Assembly: GCA_022447685.1 (NCBI GenBank)
Contig: JAKVAO010000025.1
Span: 1 to 32,079 of the forward strand
Source: Candidatus Caenarcanales bacterium
GTDB lineage: Bacteria > Cyanobacteriota > Vampirovibrionia > LMEP-6097
Direction: 5' to 3'
Length of the DNA stretch: 32,079 bases
Shown here: positions 23,894-32,020 of the stretch, in pieces
Layout: the number at the start of each line of letters is the position of its first letter
Position numbering within the stretch: the stretch's first letter is position 1
Translations under genes and position numbers: made by a program
Notes under the pieces: generated by a model
What the model saw: only the letters and a program-made list of their open reading frames with translations
What the model was told of the DNA's origin: nothing
Database searches by the model: none

Positions 23894-24970
23894 TTAAATT
23901 GCCAAAAGTTTTTTAGATAAAACTTCTAGTTCCGTTAATAACTCTTCACAGTTAGTGACAGCTGTTCCATATTTTCTGACAACTATAGAAGCTGCTATGT
24001 TACCTAGAAGTGCAGCTTCTAAATTAGAAGCTCCTAAAGCTAAAGCAAGTGTAAAGCAAGCTGAAACCGTATCTCCAGCACCACTAACATCGAATACTTC
24101 AGCTATATTGAATGCTGGAATCAAGTCAACATTAATCTCTGATTCAGCTTTAGAGAATAAAGCCATGCCTTTGGCTCCACGGGTTACTAGAATTTGCTCT
24201 GCTTGAACTAGTTCTAATAAATCTTTACCAGCAGCAAATAAATCTTCTTCACTTTTTAATTTTCTTCCAAGTGTAGCTTCGACATCAGGCTGGTTTGGAG
24301 TTAAACAATAAGAGCCACGGTATTTTTGGAAATTACCATTGCTATCAACTATTACTTTTTTTGATTTTTTATTCGCTATTTCAATTATCTTCTTCGAGTT
24401 TTCTTCAGAAAGCACTCCACTAGCGTAATCAGAGAGAAGTATAATGTCGAAACTATCAATATTCTTTTCTAGCTTTTCGATAATAGCTAAGCTTAACTCT
24501 TCACTTAAACTTGCTTTGGACTGTCTATCTATTCTTAAAACTTGTTGCTTGAGTACGGTACCTGCATCAGGATCTGAGCTTGAGCTTGAGACTACTCTAG
24601 TTTTTAGAGTTGTTGGTCTCGATTCATCTTCTAGAATTATTGCTTCGATATTCTTAGATTCACATTCATTTTTAAAGGTCTTAGCAATTTCATCTTTGCC
24701 GGTAATTCCCATAAGAGAAGTTTTAGCTTCTAGAGCAGCCAGGTTGTGCGCCGCATTTGCGGCGCCACCTAAAGCATATCTAGAATTAATATATTGAAGA
24801 ATAATTACAGGTGCTTCTCTAGAGATACGTTCTGGAGTACCTCTTAGGTATTCATCTAGAATCACATCACCTAGGACTAGAACTTTAGCTTTAGCAAAAC
24901 TTTTTACTAAAGATTTCAAAGATTCAAAGTTTATTTTATCCAGAGAGATTTCTTGTTTGCTTACTTGCAC
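23894..24970 (-). CDS. rfaE1: D-glycero-beta-D-manno-heptose-7-phosphate kinase-like PfkB protein (RfaE1/HldE N-terminal type)
   Basis: The 358-residue protein is a PfkB/ribokinase-family kinase resembling the first domain of HldE. Motifs are VLVLGDVILDEYLRGTPERI (about 31-50), GGAANAAHNLAALEA (about 72-86), the phosphosugar region TLKTRVVSSSS and DVSGAGDTVSACF (near residue 295), whose Asp is the catalytic base. The C-terminal cytidylyltransferase domain is absent, so it corresponds to a stand-alone RfaE1 kinase in ADP-heptose synthesis for lipopolysaccharide. Partner genes (gmhA, gmhB, rfaE2) are not in the window. The start is GTG 7 nt after TATACT, with TTGAGC further upstream, suggesting its own promoter. 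It ends 9 nt from the MAPEG gene. Confidence 0.88.
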   Translation of the reverse strand: MQVSKQEISLDKINFESLKSLVKSFAKAKVLVLGDVILDEYLRGTPERISREAPVIILQYINSRYALGGAANAAHNLAALEAKTSLMGITGKDEIAKTFKNECESKNIEAIILEDESRPTTLKTRVVSSSSSDPDAGTVLKQQVLRIDRQSKASLSEELSLAIIEKLEKNIDSFDIILLSDYASGVLSEENSKKIIEIANKKSKKVIVDSNGNFQKYRGSYCLTPNQPDVEATLGRKLKSEEDLFAAGKDLLELVQAEQILVTRGAKGMALFSKAESEINVDLIPAFNIAEVFDVSGAGDTVSACFTLALALGASNLEAALLGNIAASIVVRKYGTAVTNCEELLTELEVLSKKLLAI

Positions 24971-24977
24971 AGTGCTT

Positions 24978-25007
24978 AGTATATCAAAGCTGTGTCTTAG
25001 TGCTCAA
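24978..25007 (-). promoter_or_regulatory. Promoter of the heptose kinase gene
   Basis: On the minus strand TTGAGC (25002-25007) and TATACT (24978-24983) are separated by 18 nt, and the GTG start lies 7 nt after the -10. The -35 is inside the last codons of the RNase D-like gene. A start at or beside the GTG would give a leaderless mRNA. Confidence 0.55.
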
Positions 25008-25620
25008 GCACACTTTCATAACCAAGGTTATCCAAATCAGCCATCACTCTAACGCAAGCTACCGCATCTTCAGCGAGCAGCATGCGACCTTCTCTTTCAA
25101 GCATGAGTTTAAGCGTTTGATATATTTCTATTAAGTTATAGACATCATTAGCTGCATAGTTCATTTGGTTTTTGTTGAGTAAGTCAGCTCCCCAATCACT
25201 ACTCTGCTGAGCTTTGCTGATATCTTTACTAAGAATTTCTTTAGTAACTTCTTTAAGGCTATGTTTATCTGTATAAGTTCTTGCAAGCTTACTACCAATC
25301 TTAGTGCAAAAGAAATTATTCACTTTAATATTCAGCCAGAATTTAAGCCAGGCAACATCTGTTCTTGCGTAATGAAATAGTTTTCTTACAGAATCATCTT
25401 CGAAGAGCATTTTCAGTCTTGGAGCTTCTTGTTGACCAAGTGCTATTTTCACTAGTCTAATATTATGCTCAGCATCTCCTATCTGAACTAAACAAAGCCT
25501 GTCTCTATGGACATTCAAGCCCATCATTTCGCAGTCAACAGCTATTAAATCTTGTGATAGAAATAGATCAAGATCTTCAGCATTTAAGTCCCCCTCGACT
25601 AAATGAGTTTTATTATTCAT
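24997..25620 (-). CDS. rnd: Ribonuclease D-like 3'-5' exonuclease
   Basis: The 207-residue protein has the DEDDy exonuclease core: IAVDCEMMGL (Asp-Glu pair near 28-30), YARTDVAWL (about 94-102) and YAANDVYNL (about 154-162, Tyr and last Asp). It lacks the HRDC domains of E. coli RNase D, so it is a compact single-domain form like those of cyanobacteria, acting in tRNA 3'-end trimming or RNA turnover. The ATG is 2 nt after the nuoN stop, so the two are probably translationally coupled. No strong Shine-Dalgarno sequence is seen. Confidence 0.9.
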   Translation of the reverse strand: MNNKTHLVEGDLNAEDLDLFLSQDLIAVDCEMMGLNVHRDRLCLVQIGDAEHNIRLVKIALGQQEAPRLKMLFEDDSVRKLFHYARTDVAWLKFWLNIKVNNFFCTKIGSKLARTYTDKHSLKEVTKEILSKDISKAQQSSDWGADLLNKNQMNYAANDVYNLIEIYQTLKLMLEREGRMLLAEDAVACVRVMADLDNLGYESVLEH

Positions 25621-25622
25621 CT

Positions 25623-27107
25623 TTAAACGCCTATCTTATATATCGCCATTTCTGTCATACCTTGAAGAAAATCCATTCCCCAGATACCGATTACAACTAA
25701 TAATGCAGTACTCAAAACAGCTGATAATTTAGTGAAATCAAAAGCAGGACCTTCATCTACAGTAGATTGAAGTTTGTGAGAAGGGCTATCTACAATAATT
25801 AATTTCGCTACGTAGATATAGTAGAACAGTGCTACCACTGAACCTAATAAAGCGATTATTACTAGGTAAGGTGCGTAAGTAATTCCTGAACTAAAGGCAG
25901 AAGCGAATAAGAAGAATTTAGCTATGAATCCAGCTGGGATAAATGGTAAACCAGCTAGGTTGAATAGAGCTATAACAAAAACAATAGCCATCATTGGTTT
26001 TTTGTGGATTAAACCTGCCATATCGAATATCTTGTCGCTGCCTGTTTCACGTTCAAAATGAATAATACAAGCAAAAGCAGCAGTATTCATAAGTGCATAG
26101 ATGCTGATATAGAGTAGCAGCGAACTTACACTTTCAAGTCTAAGAGAAGCTAAAGCTACTAATAAATAACCAGATTGAGCTATTGAAGAATAAGCTAGAA
26201 GTTTTTTGATAGAACCACGGCTAATTACCTGAATAATTCCGACAAAGTTACCTACAACTATAGATAGGACAGCGACTACAGCTAGAAGCGGCAGTAAGAA
26301 TTCATTGTGGAATACAGTTCCGAAAACTCTGATTGCAACTGCAAAACCTGCGATTTTAGAAACTACTGATAGGAATAAAGTTGTAGTGGTAGGCGCACCG
26401 TAGTAAACATCTGGTGACCAGTTATGGAAAGGCGCTGCTGCTAGTTTGAAGCAGATTGCAGCTACTAGAAGTGCAGCTATAAGTATCTTAAGTGGGGCCG
26501 CAATTGCAGAGATACTTTCAAGTTGAACTATTCTGCTTGCAACTAAAGAGAAGTTAGTAGATGCAGTAATACCATATAGGAAAGATATAGCTAGTAACAA
26601 TATTGAGGTTGCTGATGCACCAGTAAGTAAGTATTTGATACCAGATTCGTTAGAAGCTTGCTTCTTTCTAGTGTAGGAAGCGAGAAGAATTGAACTTAAG
26701 CTTAAAGTCTCAAGACCAATGAATAAAGTAAGGAAATCATTGACACCAGCGAGGAATCCAGCTCCTAATGTTGCAGATAAAAATATTGGGAAATATTCAG
26801 CAGGGCTTTCAAAGTTGTCTAAATATTTCTTAGAAGCAAGAGCGATTAATGCTGCTACTCCGTAGATTAGAACTCTTAAATAGATACAGAGCGTATCTGA
26901 AATGAAGGCAGAGTTGAGTACCTTGGTTACATTGCCACCAATTCCTGTTTGTGAAGCCACAATACTTGCAAGCACTAAAGCTACTGTTGCAACTACGCTG
27001 ACGTATTTTTTGCTTTTCTCAAAAAGGCTCATCCCTATAGTCAAGATGATTGAGAATATAACAATAAACTCAGGTAAAAGAATTTTAGAAACGATATTCC
27101 AGTCCAT
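25623..27107 (-). CDS. nuoN: NADH-quinone oxidoreductase subunit N (NuoN/NdhB)
   Basis: NuoN is a proton-pumping, antiporter-like membrane subunit of complex I. The 494-residue protein has about 14 hydrophobic helices and the Proton_antipo core: FLTLFIGLETLSLSSILLAS (about 120-139), KAASNESGIKYLLTGA-like KQASNESGIKYLLTGASA and the conserved Lys/His sector LAAAPFHNWSPDVYYGAPTT (about 220-239). The closing helices lead to IIVDSPSH, typical of family C-terminus. It is normally the last gene of a nuo operon; here it is followed directly by rnd and has no other nuo subunit adjacent, so the rest must be elsewhere. AGGA lies close (3 nt) to the ATG and TACAAT is 11 nt upstream. The gene is divergent from the histidine kinase. 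Confidence 0.95.
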   Translation of the reverse strand: MDWNIVSKILLPEFIVIFSIILTIGMSLFEKSKKYVSVVATVALVLASIVASQTGIGGNVTKVLNSAFISDTLCIYLRVLIYGVAALIALASKKYLDNFESPAEYFPIFLSATLGAGFLAGVNDFLTLFIGLETLSLSSILLASYTRKKQASNESGIKYLLTGASATSILLLAISFLYGITASTNFSLVASRIVQLESISAIAAPLKILIAALLVAAICFKLAAAPFHNWSPDVYYGAPTTTTLFLSVVSKIAGFAVAIRVFGTVFHNEFLLPLLAVVAVLSIVVGNFVGIIQVISRGSIKKLLAYSSIAQSGYLLVALASLRLESVSSLLLYISIYALMNTAAFACIIHFERETGSDKIFDMAGLIHKKPMMAIVFVIALFNLAGLPFIPAGFIAKFFLFASAFSSGITYAPYLVIIALLGSVVALFYYIYVAKLIIVDSPSHKLQSTVDEGPAFDFTKLSAVLSTALLVVIGIWGMDFLQGMTEMAIYKIGV

Positions 27108-27191
27108 AATCCTACTTAATTGTATGATATAGACGCTAAGGCTGCAAGTATATACTATAGATTGTGGTTTAATTATCTAGGAAACATATCA

Positions 27192-28430
27192 ATGTCATCG
27201 ATAGATTACCTTGCAATGGACTCTAAAATTTTAGAATTCTTTAGGATAAACGAGGCTGAAGAGTTTAGAGAAACAGTCTCTAAGTTCTTATTTGAGAACC
27301 TTGGAATCGATTATGTATATTTTTATTTGAAGTTTAATGAGAGCAGTCTTTTTAATCACTATTGTTCTCACGATGATTTATCGGCAGCTATGCTGGAAAA
27401 GATAGAAGATTCCCTAAGCGATAAGTTGAATAGTGAATCCTATCAGGACTTTGCAAGTACTCAAATCATTACTAAAGACGAAACTCTTAAACTTAAAGAA
27501 TTTAGTGTTTTGCGGGAGGAGAATAAAAATACTAAGGCGGCAATAAGCTTGTTGCAGAAGGATAATCAAGATTCTTACTGGCAAAAAATCACTACTGATG
27601 AATTGCTTGAACTTAAAAAGATTATTAAAAGTTTATTGGATCATTATTATTTGCTCTGCTTACTGGATGATTTGAAGGCTAATAATTCAAGGCTTATTCA
27701 ACTAAATGAAAACAAAACCCAAATTTTAGGTACTGTTTCTCATGAATTGAAAACTCCAATGTCAGCAATTTTAGGATTTAGCGAGCTATTGGTGAATCGT
27801 GATTTCTCAGATAGAGATAAAGAGAATTATTTGAGTGAAATCTATAGCGCATCTAAGAAACTTTCACATTTAATTGATGATTTTCTTGATTTATCTAGGT
27901 TAGAGTCAGACGATGAGGTCTTTCTTAGTGATTTTGAGATAGTTGAAGTTAATGAACTTATAAAAGAAGCAGTTGATGATATTAAAAGTTTCTCCAAACA
28001 ACATAATATTGAGCTTGATTTAGCTGAAGATATGCCAATAGTGCTATGTGATCGTGTTGCAATCTCGAGGGTTCTGCACAATTTGTTCTCAAATGCCATT
28101 AAATATTCACCGGTAAAGGATGATTTCCCTGATAGATCTACTATTATTTGTAAAACTGAGCTTGAAGAGGCGAAAAATCATCAAGGCTTTGACCAAATCT
28201 TAATCTCAGTTACCGATAATGGAATAGGTATAGATCCTAAACACATCAAGAACATATTTGATAGGTTTATGAGAGTCGATAATAGTGATATCCGTGAAAT
28301 TGGAGGCACTGGGCTCGGCTTATGGATCTGTAATAAGATAGTAGAGTCACACGGAGGTCAAATCTGGTGTGAAAGTAAAGTCAAAGAAGGAAGCTCATTT
28401 AAATTCAGCATACCGATATTTAGGAATTAG
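27192..28430 (+). CDS. Soluble sensor histidine kinase
   Basis: The 412-residue protein (start at the ATG with AGGA 9 nt upstream; an upstream in-frame ATG at 27120 lacks one and lies before the TATACT at 27151) is a two-component kinase. The H box is GTVSHELKTPMSAILGF, with the phospho-accepting His184. The ATP-binding domain shows RVLHNLFSNAIKYSPV (N box), VTDNGIGIDPKHIKNIFDRF (G1, F box) and GGTGLGLWICNKI (G2). There is no membrane helix, so it senses in the cytoplasm. The N-terminal 175 residues are probably a GAF-like sensory part plus coiled coil, with no clear match. No response regulator is nearby. The next gene starts 5 nt downstream, so it may be the partner or output. Confidence 0.93.
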   Translation: MSSIDYLAMDSKILEFFRINEAEEFRETVSKFLFENLGIDYVYFYLKFNESSLFNHYCSHDDLSAAMLEKIEDSLSDKLNSESYQDFASTQIITKDETLKLKEFSVLREENKNTKAAISLLQKDNQDSYWQKITTDELLELKKIIKSLLDHYYLLCLLDDLKANNSRLIQLNENKTQILGTVSHELKTPMSAILGFSELLVNRDFSDRDKENYLSEIYSASKKLSHLIDDFLDLSRLESDDEVFLSDFEIVEVNELIKEAVDDIKSFSKQHNIELDLAEDMPIVLCDRVAISRVLHNLFSNAIKYSPVKDDFPDRSTIICKTELEEAKNHQGFDQILISVTDNGIGIDPKHIKNIFDRFMRVDNSDIREIGGTGLGLWICNKIVESHGGQIWCESKVKEGSSFKFSIPIFRN

Positions 28431-28435
28431 AGCTT

Positions 28436-29761
28436 ATGGATCCAGTAACAAGACTAGAAAATGGTTTATACGTCAGGCTTAGACCCTCAAAGGTTGTCGA
28501 AGAAGCCTTAAATAATCCAGTATCTGAACTTATTTATTTAGAGGGTTTGGACCTTAATAAGCTTGCCAAATTAATTGAATTAGATGGCATTACCGGTACT
28601 GGATTTAGTGAAATAAATCCTAATAGTCGTGAGTTACAGGAAAGGATAGCTAAGCTTAAAGGCTTCTATGAAAGCCCTGACCCGAATTCTAGATACCCTC
28701 AAATGCCATTTAACTTCGAAGAGGATTTAAGTGAAAAACAGCAAGAAATAGTAACTGGGATTATTGAGCAGCTTGATAAAGCAAGTTACGATCTTTTTAC
28801 AAAGCAAACAAATACTGAGCCAGAAGAACCAGTTAATCCTATTTTGAATGCAAGTAATGATTGGGTTAGCACTCAAGATACAAGTAGTAGCACGGTTATT
28901 GAGCCTGAAAAAACTAATCCAATAGCAATGGAAACAGAGCAGATTCTAGCTGGGATTGATGGTCTGAGTGAGGAGCAAAAAGAAGAGTTTTTGAGGAATC
29001 TTGATTTTGGTGATGTTTATTTCAATCGATTTATGAAATGGGTTGCAAAGCATATCCCAGAACTTGAAAATTTGTCTTACGAAGAGATTCTAGATAGGTT
29101 TGAGAAAAAACATCCTGAACTTGTTACATATAATAGACCTACCGGCTTGAGCGTCTCTGATGAAGCTCAGGGGCAGATCGACGCTATCAGTGATCAAGCC
29201 AAGCAAGATCTTATAGCTGGTCTTTCTGGTGAAGATAAAAAGGATGTTGATAAGGTTTTCGACGATATGATCGGTGAAACTGGTGAACGTTATAGGAAGT
29301 CACCCCCAGTTGCTTTTTTCGTAGATAAGAATACAGGTGAGCTTCTAAGAGATGAGAATGGTGATGTAATTTATAGCCATAGGTACCATCTTGCTGATCA
29401 AGACTATCTTACTTCTAGTAAATTCAATGATGAAAGGGAAGAGGAAGTCAAAAAGGCTATTGCAGATGCTCAAAAGGCTGATCCAGATCTGAAAGTAGAA
29501 GTTTTTACAATGACCAGAGGGACATCTAGACCTCGAAACCAGAATCGTTTAGATTTTGATACGGAGATGTATGAGCTTAAGCCTTCGAGTCGCTTTGCAA
29601 AATCATTTGAGCTGGATAATTTCTTCGGTGATAATGAAAGTCTGCGCTTAATCTTCGAAAATAAGGATTTGCAATTTATTGCTGGTGAGGATGAAAGTGT
29701 AAAACTGAGTGATGAGGCTTATTCTCAGTTATCAGAAGTACACTATAATAAGAGATATTAG
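28436..29761 (+). CDS. Unrecognised acidic protein in operon with the histidine kinase
   Basis: The 441-residue protein has no motif I recognise. It is strongly acidic, has no signal peptide or membrane helix, and contains a low-complexity linker (about 123-165, EPEEPVNPI and SSSTVIEPEK) between an N-terminal region of about 120 residues and a longer C-terminal part. The latter contains a possible structured domain (PPVAFFVDKNTGELL ... YSHRYHLADQDYL) resembling a small beta-hairpin. The start lies 5 nt past the kinase stop, with AGGA about 10 nt upstream inside the kinase end, so the two genes form a unit. A role tied to the kinase signal is inference from position alone. Confidence 0.65.
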   Translation: MDPVTRLENGLYVRLRPSKVVEEALNNPVSELIYLEGLDLNKLAKLIELDGITGTGFSEINPNSRELQERIAKLKGFYESPDPNSRYPQMPFNFEEDLSEKQQEIVTGIIEQLDKASYDLFTKQTNTEPEEPVNPILNASNDWVSTQDTSSSTVIEPEKTNPIAMETEQILAGIDGLSEEQKEEFLRNLDFGDVYFNRFMKWVAKHIPELENLSYEEILDRFEKKHPELVTYNRPTGLSVSDEAQGQIDAISDQAKQDLIAGLSGEDKKDVDKVFDDMIGETGERYRKSPPVAFFVDKNTGELLRDENGDVIYSHRYHLADQDYLTSSKFNDEREEEVKKAIADAQKADPDLKVEVFTMTRGTSRPRNQNRLDFDTEMYELKPSSRFAKSFELDNFFGDNESLRLIFENKDLQFIAGEDESVKLSDEAYSQLSEVHYNKRY

Positions 29762-29800
29762 TAACTTATTTAAATTTAAGTATTTCCTCACAAATAAATC

Positions 29801-29829
29801 TTGCGATATTTTCCCAAGTGCGGTAGAAT
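29801..29829 (+). promoter_or_regulatory. rpsP promoter
   Basis: TTGCGA (29801-29806), a 17-nt spacer and TAGAAT (29824-29829) make a good sigma-70 type promoter. The rpsP ATG is 9 nt after the -10, so the transcript starts at or within about 3 nt of the start codon and no Shine-Dalgarno sequence is available. Confidence 0.75.
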
Positions 29830-29838
29830 AATTCCCCT

Positions 29839-30282
29839 ATGCTAAAAATAAGGCTACAACGCTTCGGTAAAAAGAAATATCCTATCTACAGAATAGCTGT
29901 TATGCACAGCACTGTGAAGAGAGATGGTAAGCCAGTTGAGAAATTAGGTTTTTATAATCCTCACACTAAGGAATTGATTCTTAATGAAGAAAGATTTAAC
30001 TACTGGAAGAGCGTTGGTGCTCAGGTTACTGAGACAGTAGCTAAACTAGCTTCTAGAGGTCTTACTCATAACTTAGCTGATGGTCACTTCAAGTTTGTTG
30101 CTAAGACTAGAGAAGAGAAAGAAGAACTTAAAGCTGCTCTTAAAGCTAAGAATACTAAAGTAGGTAAAGCTGAGAAGAAACGTAAAGAAGCTGAAGAGGA
30201 AGCTGCTAAAGCTAAAGCCGAAGAAGAGGCTGCTGCTAAGGAAGCTGCTGAAGCTGAGAAAACTGAAGAAGCTGCTGCTTAA
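29839..30282 (+). CDS. rpsP: 30S ribosomal protein S16
   Basis: S16 binds 16S rRNA in the body of the small subunit and is needed early in assembly. The first 80-85 residues match the family: LKIRLQRFGKKKYPIYRIAV, a short KRDGKPVEKLGFYNPHTKEL and a closing helix. Residues about 86-147 form a low-complexity tail of Lys, Ala and Glu (AEEEAAKAKAEEEAAAKEAA), longer than the usual 80-90-residue protein. The gene stands alone with its own promoter and terminator, and its usual rimM/trmD neighbours are absent. It appears leaderless. Confidence 0.96.
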   Translation: MLKIRLQRFGKKKYPIYRIAVMHSTVKRDGKPVEKLGFYNPHTKELILNEERFNYWKSVGAQVTETVAKLASRGLTHNLADGHFKFVAKTREEKEELKAALKAKNTKVGKAEKKRKEAEEEAAKAKAEEEAAAKEAAEAEKTEEAAA

Positions 30283-30311
30283 GTTTAAATTCAGTGAATT
30301 TTATTTAAGAG

Positions 30312-30341
30312 ACCCGAAGCTTTATGTTTCGGGTTTTTTTT
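30312..30341 (+). terminator. rpsP intrinsic terminator
   Basis: ACCCGAA (30312-30318) pairs with TTCGGGT (30328-30334) followed by eight Ts (30334-30341). It lies 30 nt after the rpsP stop and is a textbook rho-independent terminator for the plus strand. Confidence 0.92.
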
Positions 30342-30348
30342 CTTGTTT

Positions 30349-30480
30349 TTAATTGTTGAAAGTTTTTACTCTCACCACTCTGCTATCTCCAAATGCTCCA
30401 TCATGGCGAGCAATTTCTTTAAATTTTTTGTTGCTTTGAATTTTTGCCGATGCTTTATTATTGCCATGGTGCCTGCCCTG
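30349..30480 (-). pseudogene. Displaced C-terminus of the GNAT-like protein (shifted frame)
   Basis: Minus-strand frame +1 relative to the upstream ORF is open for 43 codons from 30480 to a TAA at 30349-30351. It includes NNKASAKIQSNKKFKEIARH, a pattern like the GNAT motif B (N..A...Y.K.GF.E). The main frame stops early after ...HLFAG. Removing one G from the CCC/GGG run at 30476-30478 joins the two parts to a protein of about 282 residues. This suggests a single-base insertion by mutation or sequencing error. Confidence 0.6.
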
Positions 30481-31198
30481 CAAAGAGATGTGTTATTCCA
30501 GCTTCAATTAAATCATTTTGGATTTTTTTGAAAACTTTTAAAAATTCTCTGCTAGCACTTATTTTATTTGGAGCTTTAGCTAACTCATTAACACAGGCAG
30601 TTTTGATTTCTTTGTCAGGGTTTTGTGAAGCAAAGTTAATCAGTTCTTTGAAAATAGCACTTTCACTTTCTATACTTGCATTGAGTATTTTTACTACTAG
30701 GTTCAATATTGGAATTTTGTTTATTATAGAATTATCTTCGTTCTTTTTTGGTTTAGGGCTTGTAGTAGTTGGATTTGTTGAAGCTCTTTTTTGGGCTAGA
30801 TTTTTTGCAATATTTGCATAGCGCTTATCCATTGATGCGATTTGTACGTAAGAGTAAATATTATCCTCTTGGTCAGCTACTATATATATTTTATTCAATG
30901 ATGGATCCTGGTTCTTTGAGTTTTGTAAAAGCCTAGAAGCCATTTTTCTTGGACCTGGGTTGAAATTCAAATTACCTATTACCGGAATTCTACTTGGTAC
31001 TTTAAGACCGGGAGTGAAGAAGCCTTTATTTTGCTGTAATGACTCTTTTGTTTGATCTTCGCTTATATAAAACTGTTGTTTGAATTTAAATAATTTGTCT
31101 AGCCATGAATATAGTTCTGTTTGAGGTGTTGTGTGATCTAAGACTATATGTTTATATACTCTAGTTTGAGCTGTTGAATTGCTTGAGATATTCTTCAT
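30458..31198 (-). CDS. Unrecognised protein, GNAT-like, truncated by frameshift
   Basis: The 246-residue frame ends early (see the separate displaced C-terminus at 30349-30480). The continuous part shows IYIVADQEDNIYSYVQIA (about 106-123), like the central GNAT strand pair, followed by an insert with a Lys/Pro/Thr linker (TNPTTTSPKPKK), then helices that lead to ITHLFAG. With the restored tail NNKASAKIQSNKKF the whole looks like a GNAT acetyltransferase fold with a large insertion, but substrate and confidence are low. The ATG overlaps the upstream gene's TGA by 4 nt, indicating translational coupling. No Shine-Dalgarno sequence is near (AGGTGA is 17-18 nt upstream). Confidence 0.55.
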   Translation of the reverse strand: MKNISSNSTAQTRVYKHIVLDHTTPQTELYSWLDKLFKFKQQFYISEDQTKESLQQNKGFFTPGLKVPSRIPVIGNLNFNPGPRKMASRLLQNSKNQDPSLNKIYIVADQEDNIYSYVQIASMDKRYANIAKNLAQKRASTNPTTTSPKPKKNEDNSIINKIPILNLVVKILNASIESESAIFKELINFASQNPDKEIKTACVNELAKAPNKISASREFLKVFKKIQNDLIEAGITHLFAGQAPWQ

Positions 31199-31974
31199 TG
31201 TGAATAAGATAATAATTCACCTGGAAGTAACTTCGCTGGAATTTTACTTATTAACTCAGGTTTATTTTCTTGAATCATTGGGATGATAATTTTTTTAAAT
31301 TCTTTTACTAGCGGGCTCTTGACATCAGTAGTGTCTTCATAATAGACTTTGTCCTGATAATTATCGAATCTATTATTTGCATACTTACTTAAGTTAAATT
31401 CACCAGGATTATACTTATCTAGCTGTAATTTATAGCTGATATCATCTTCGAAGTTATTGGTTGCTATAACTTCTAATTCACTAAGATTAGTACTATCATT
31501 GAAAATTATATTATTGCGATCCTTGTCATTAAGTTTAATACCTTGGTTATGGAAAAAATTTACAATATTATTTTTTGCTTTATCTAAGATATCACTCGCA
31601 TTTTTTATATATTTATCTCTAAAGGCAGCATCTATTACTGATTGAACTGTGCTTTTATCAGCTTCTGGGTAAAACAGGGCTTCCATGTTACGGATATCGC
31701 TGGTTGTGAGTTTCTCACGTTGATCTGAACTTCTATTTGATTCTTCAATTGAATTATTTATCGCATCATTAGTTGCATTATTTATAAGTGAGGGCAAGTT
31801 TTCGTGGAGTAATTTTTTTTGTACTGCTTGGATTTCTTGTTTTGTTGTGTCAAAAAAATTGCTTTCCTTTACTCCATCGTCGTATGGTCCTTCATCATTC
31901 CTAATATCTTCGAGGTAACTTTGACGTTTTGTATCTAAAAATGAATTTGCTAGAAAGAGATTTTTTACATCCAT
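31195..31974 (-). CDS. Unrecognised hydrophilic protein under a two-block promoter element
   Basis: The 259-residue protein is hydrophilic and Asn/Asp/Lys rich, largely helical in the first 120 residues, and I recognise no family, motif, signal peptide or membrane helix. It overlaps the next gene by ATGA, so both form a two-gene unit. The ATG is 4 nt after the end of the TTAAGATAAT block of the duplicated promoter element (31979-32020), so it is likely leaderless. Its composition resembles the other orphan proteins of the window, but no sequence similarity to them was seen by eye. Confidence 0.6.
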   Translation of the reverse strand: MDVKNLFLANSFLDTKRQSYLEDIRNDEGPYDDGVKESNFFDTTKQEIQAVQKKLLHENLPSLINNATNDAINNSIEESNRSSDQREKLTTSDIRNMEALFYPEADKSTVQSVIDAAFRDKYIKNASDILDKAKNNIVNFFHNQGIKLNDKDRNNIIFNDSTNLSELEVIATNNFEDDISYKLQLDKYNPGEFNLSKYANNRFDNYQDKVYYEDTTDVKSPLVKEFKKIIIPMIQENKPELISKIPAKLLPGELLSYSQ

Positions 31975-31978
31975 GGAT

Positions 31979-32020
31979 ATTATCTTAACACGGTGCGAAT
32001 TTAGTAACTACTCAGGTAAA
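31979..32020 (-). promoter_or_regulatory. Two-block promoter-like element, copy 2
   Basis: On the minus strand TTTACCTGAGTAGTTAC (32004-32020), a 15-nt spacer and TTAAGATAAT (31979-31988) repeat exactly the element at 59-100. The spacer bases differ, so conservation is in the two blocks. The start codon of the 259-residue gene is 4 nt after block 2, which places transcription initiation near or at the ATG. Confidence 0.6.

Noticed and set aside
27120..27191. Upstream ATG (27120) as the histidine kinase start
   Set aside because: It precedes the likely promoter TATACT (27151-27156) and has no Shine-Dalgarno sequence, while the ATG at 27192 has AGGA 9 nt before it.
31195..31198. The 4-nt overlap of the two orphan genes as a frameshift in one gene
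   Set aside because: The ATGA overlap is a normal coupling arrangement, and the downstream protein starts cleanly at its ATG without an open upstream frame that I could support.
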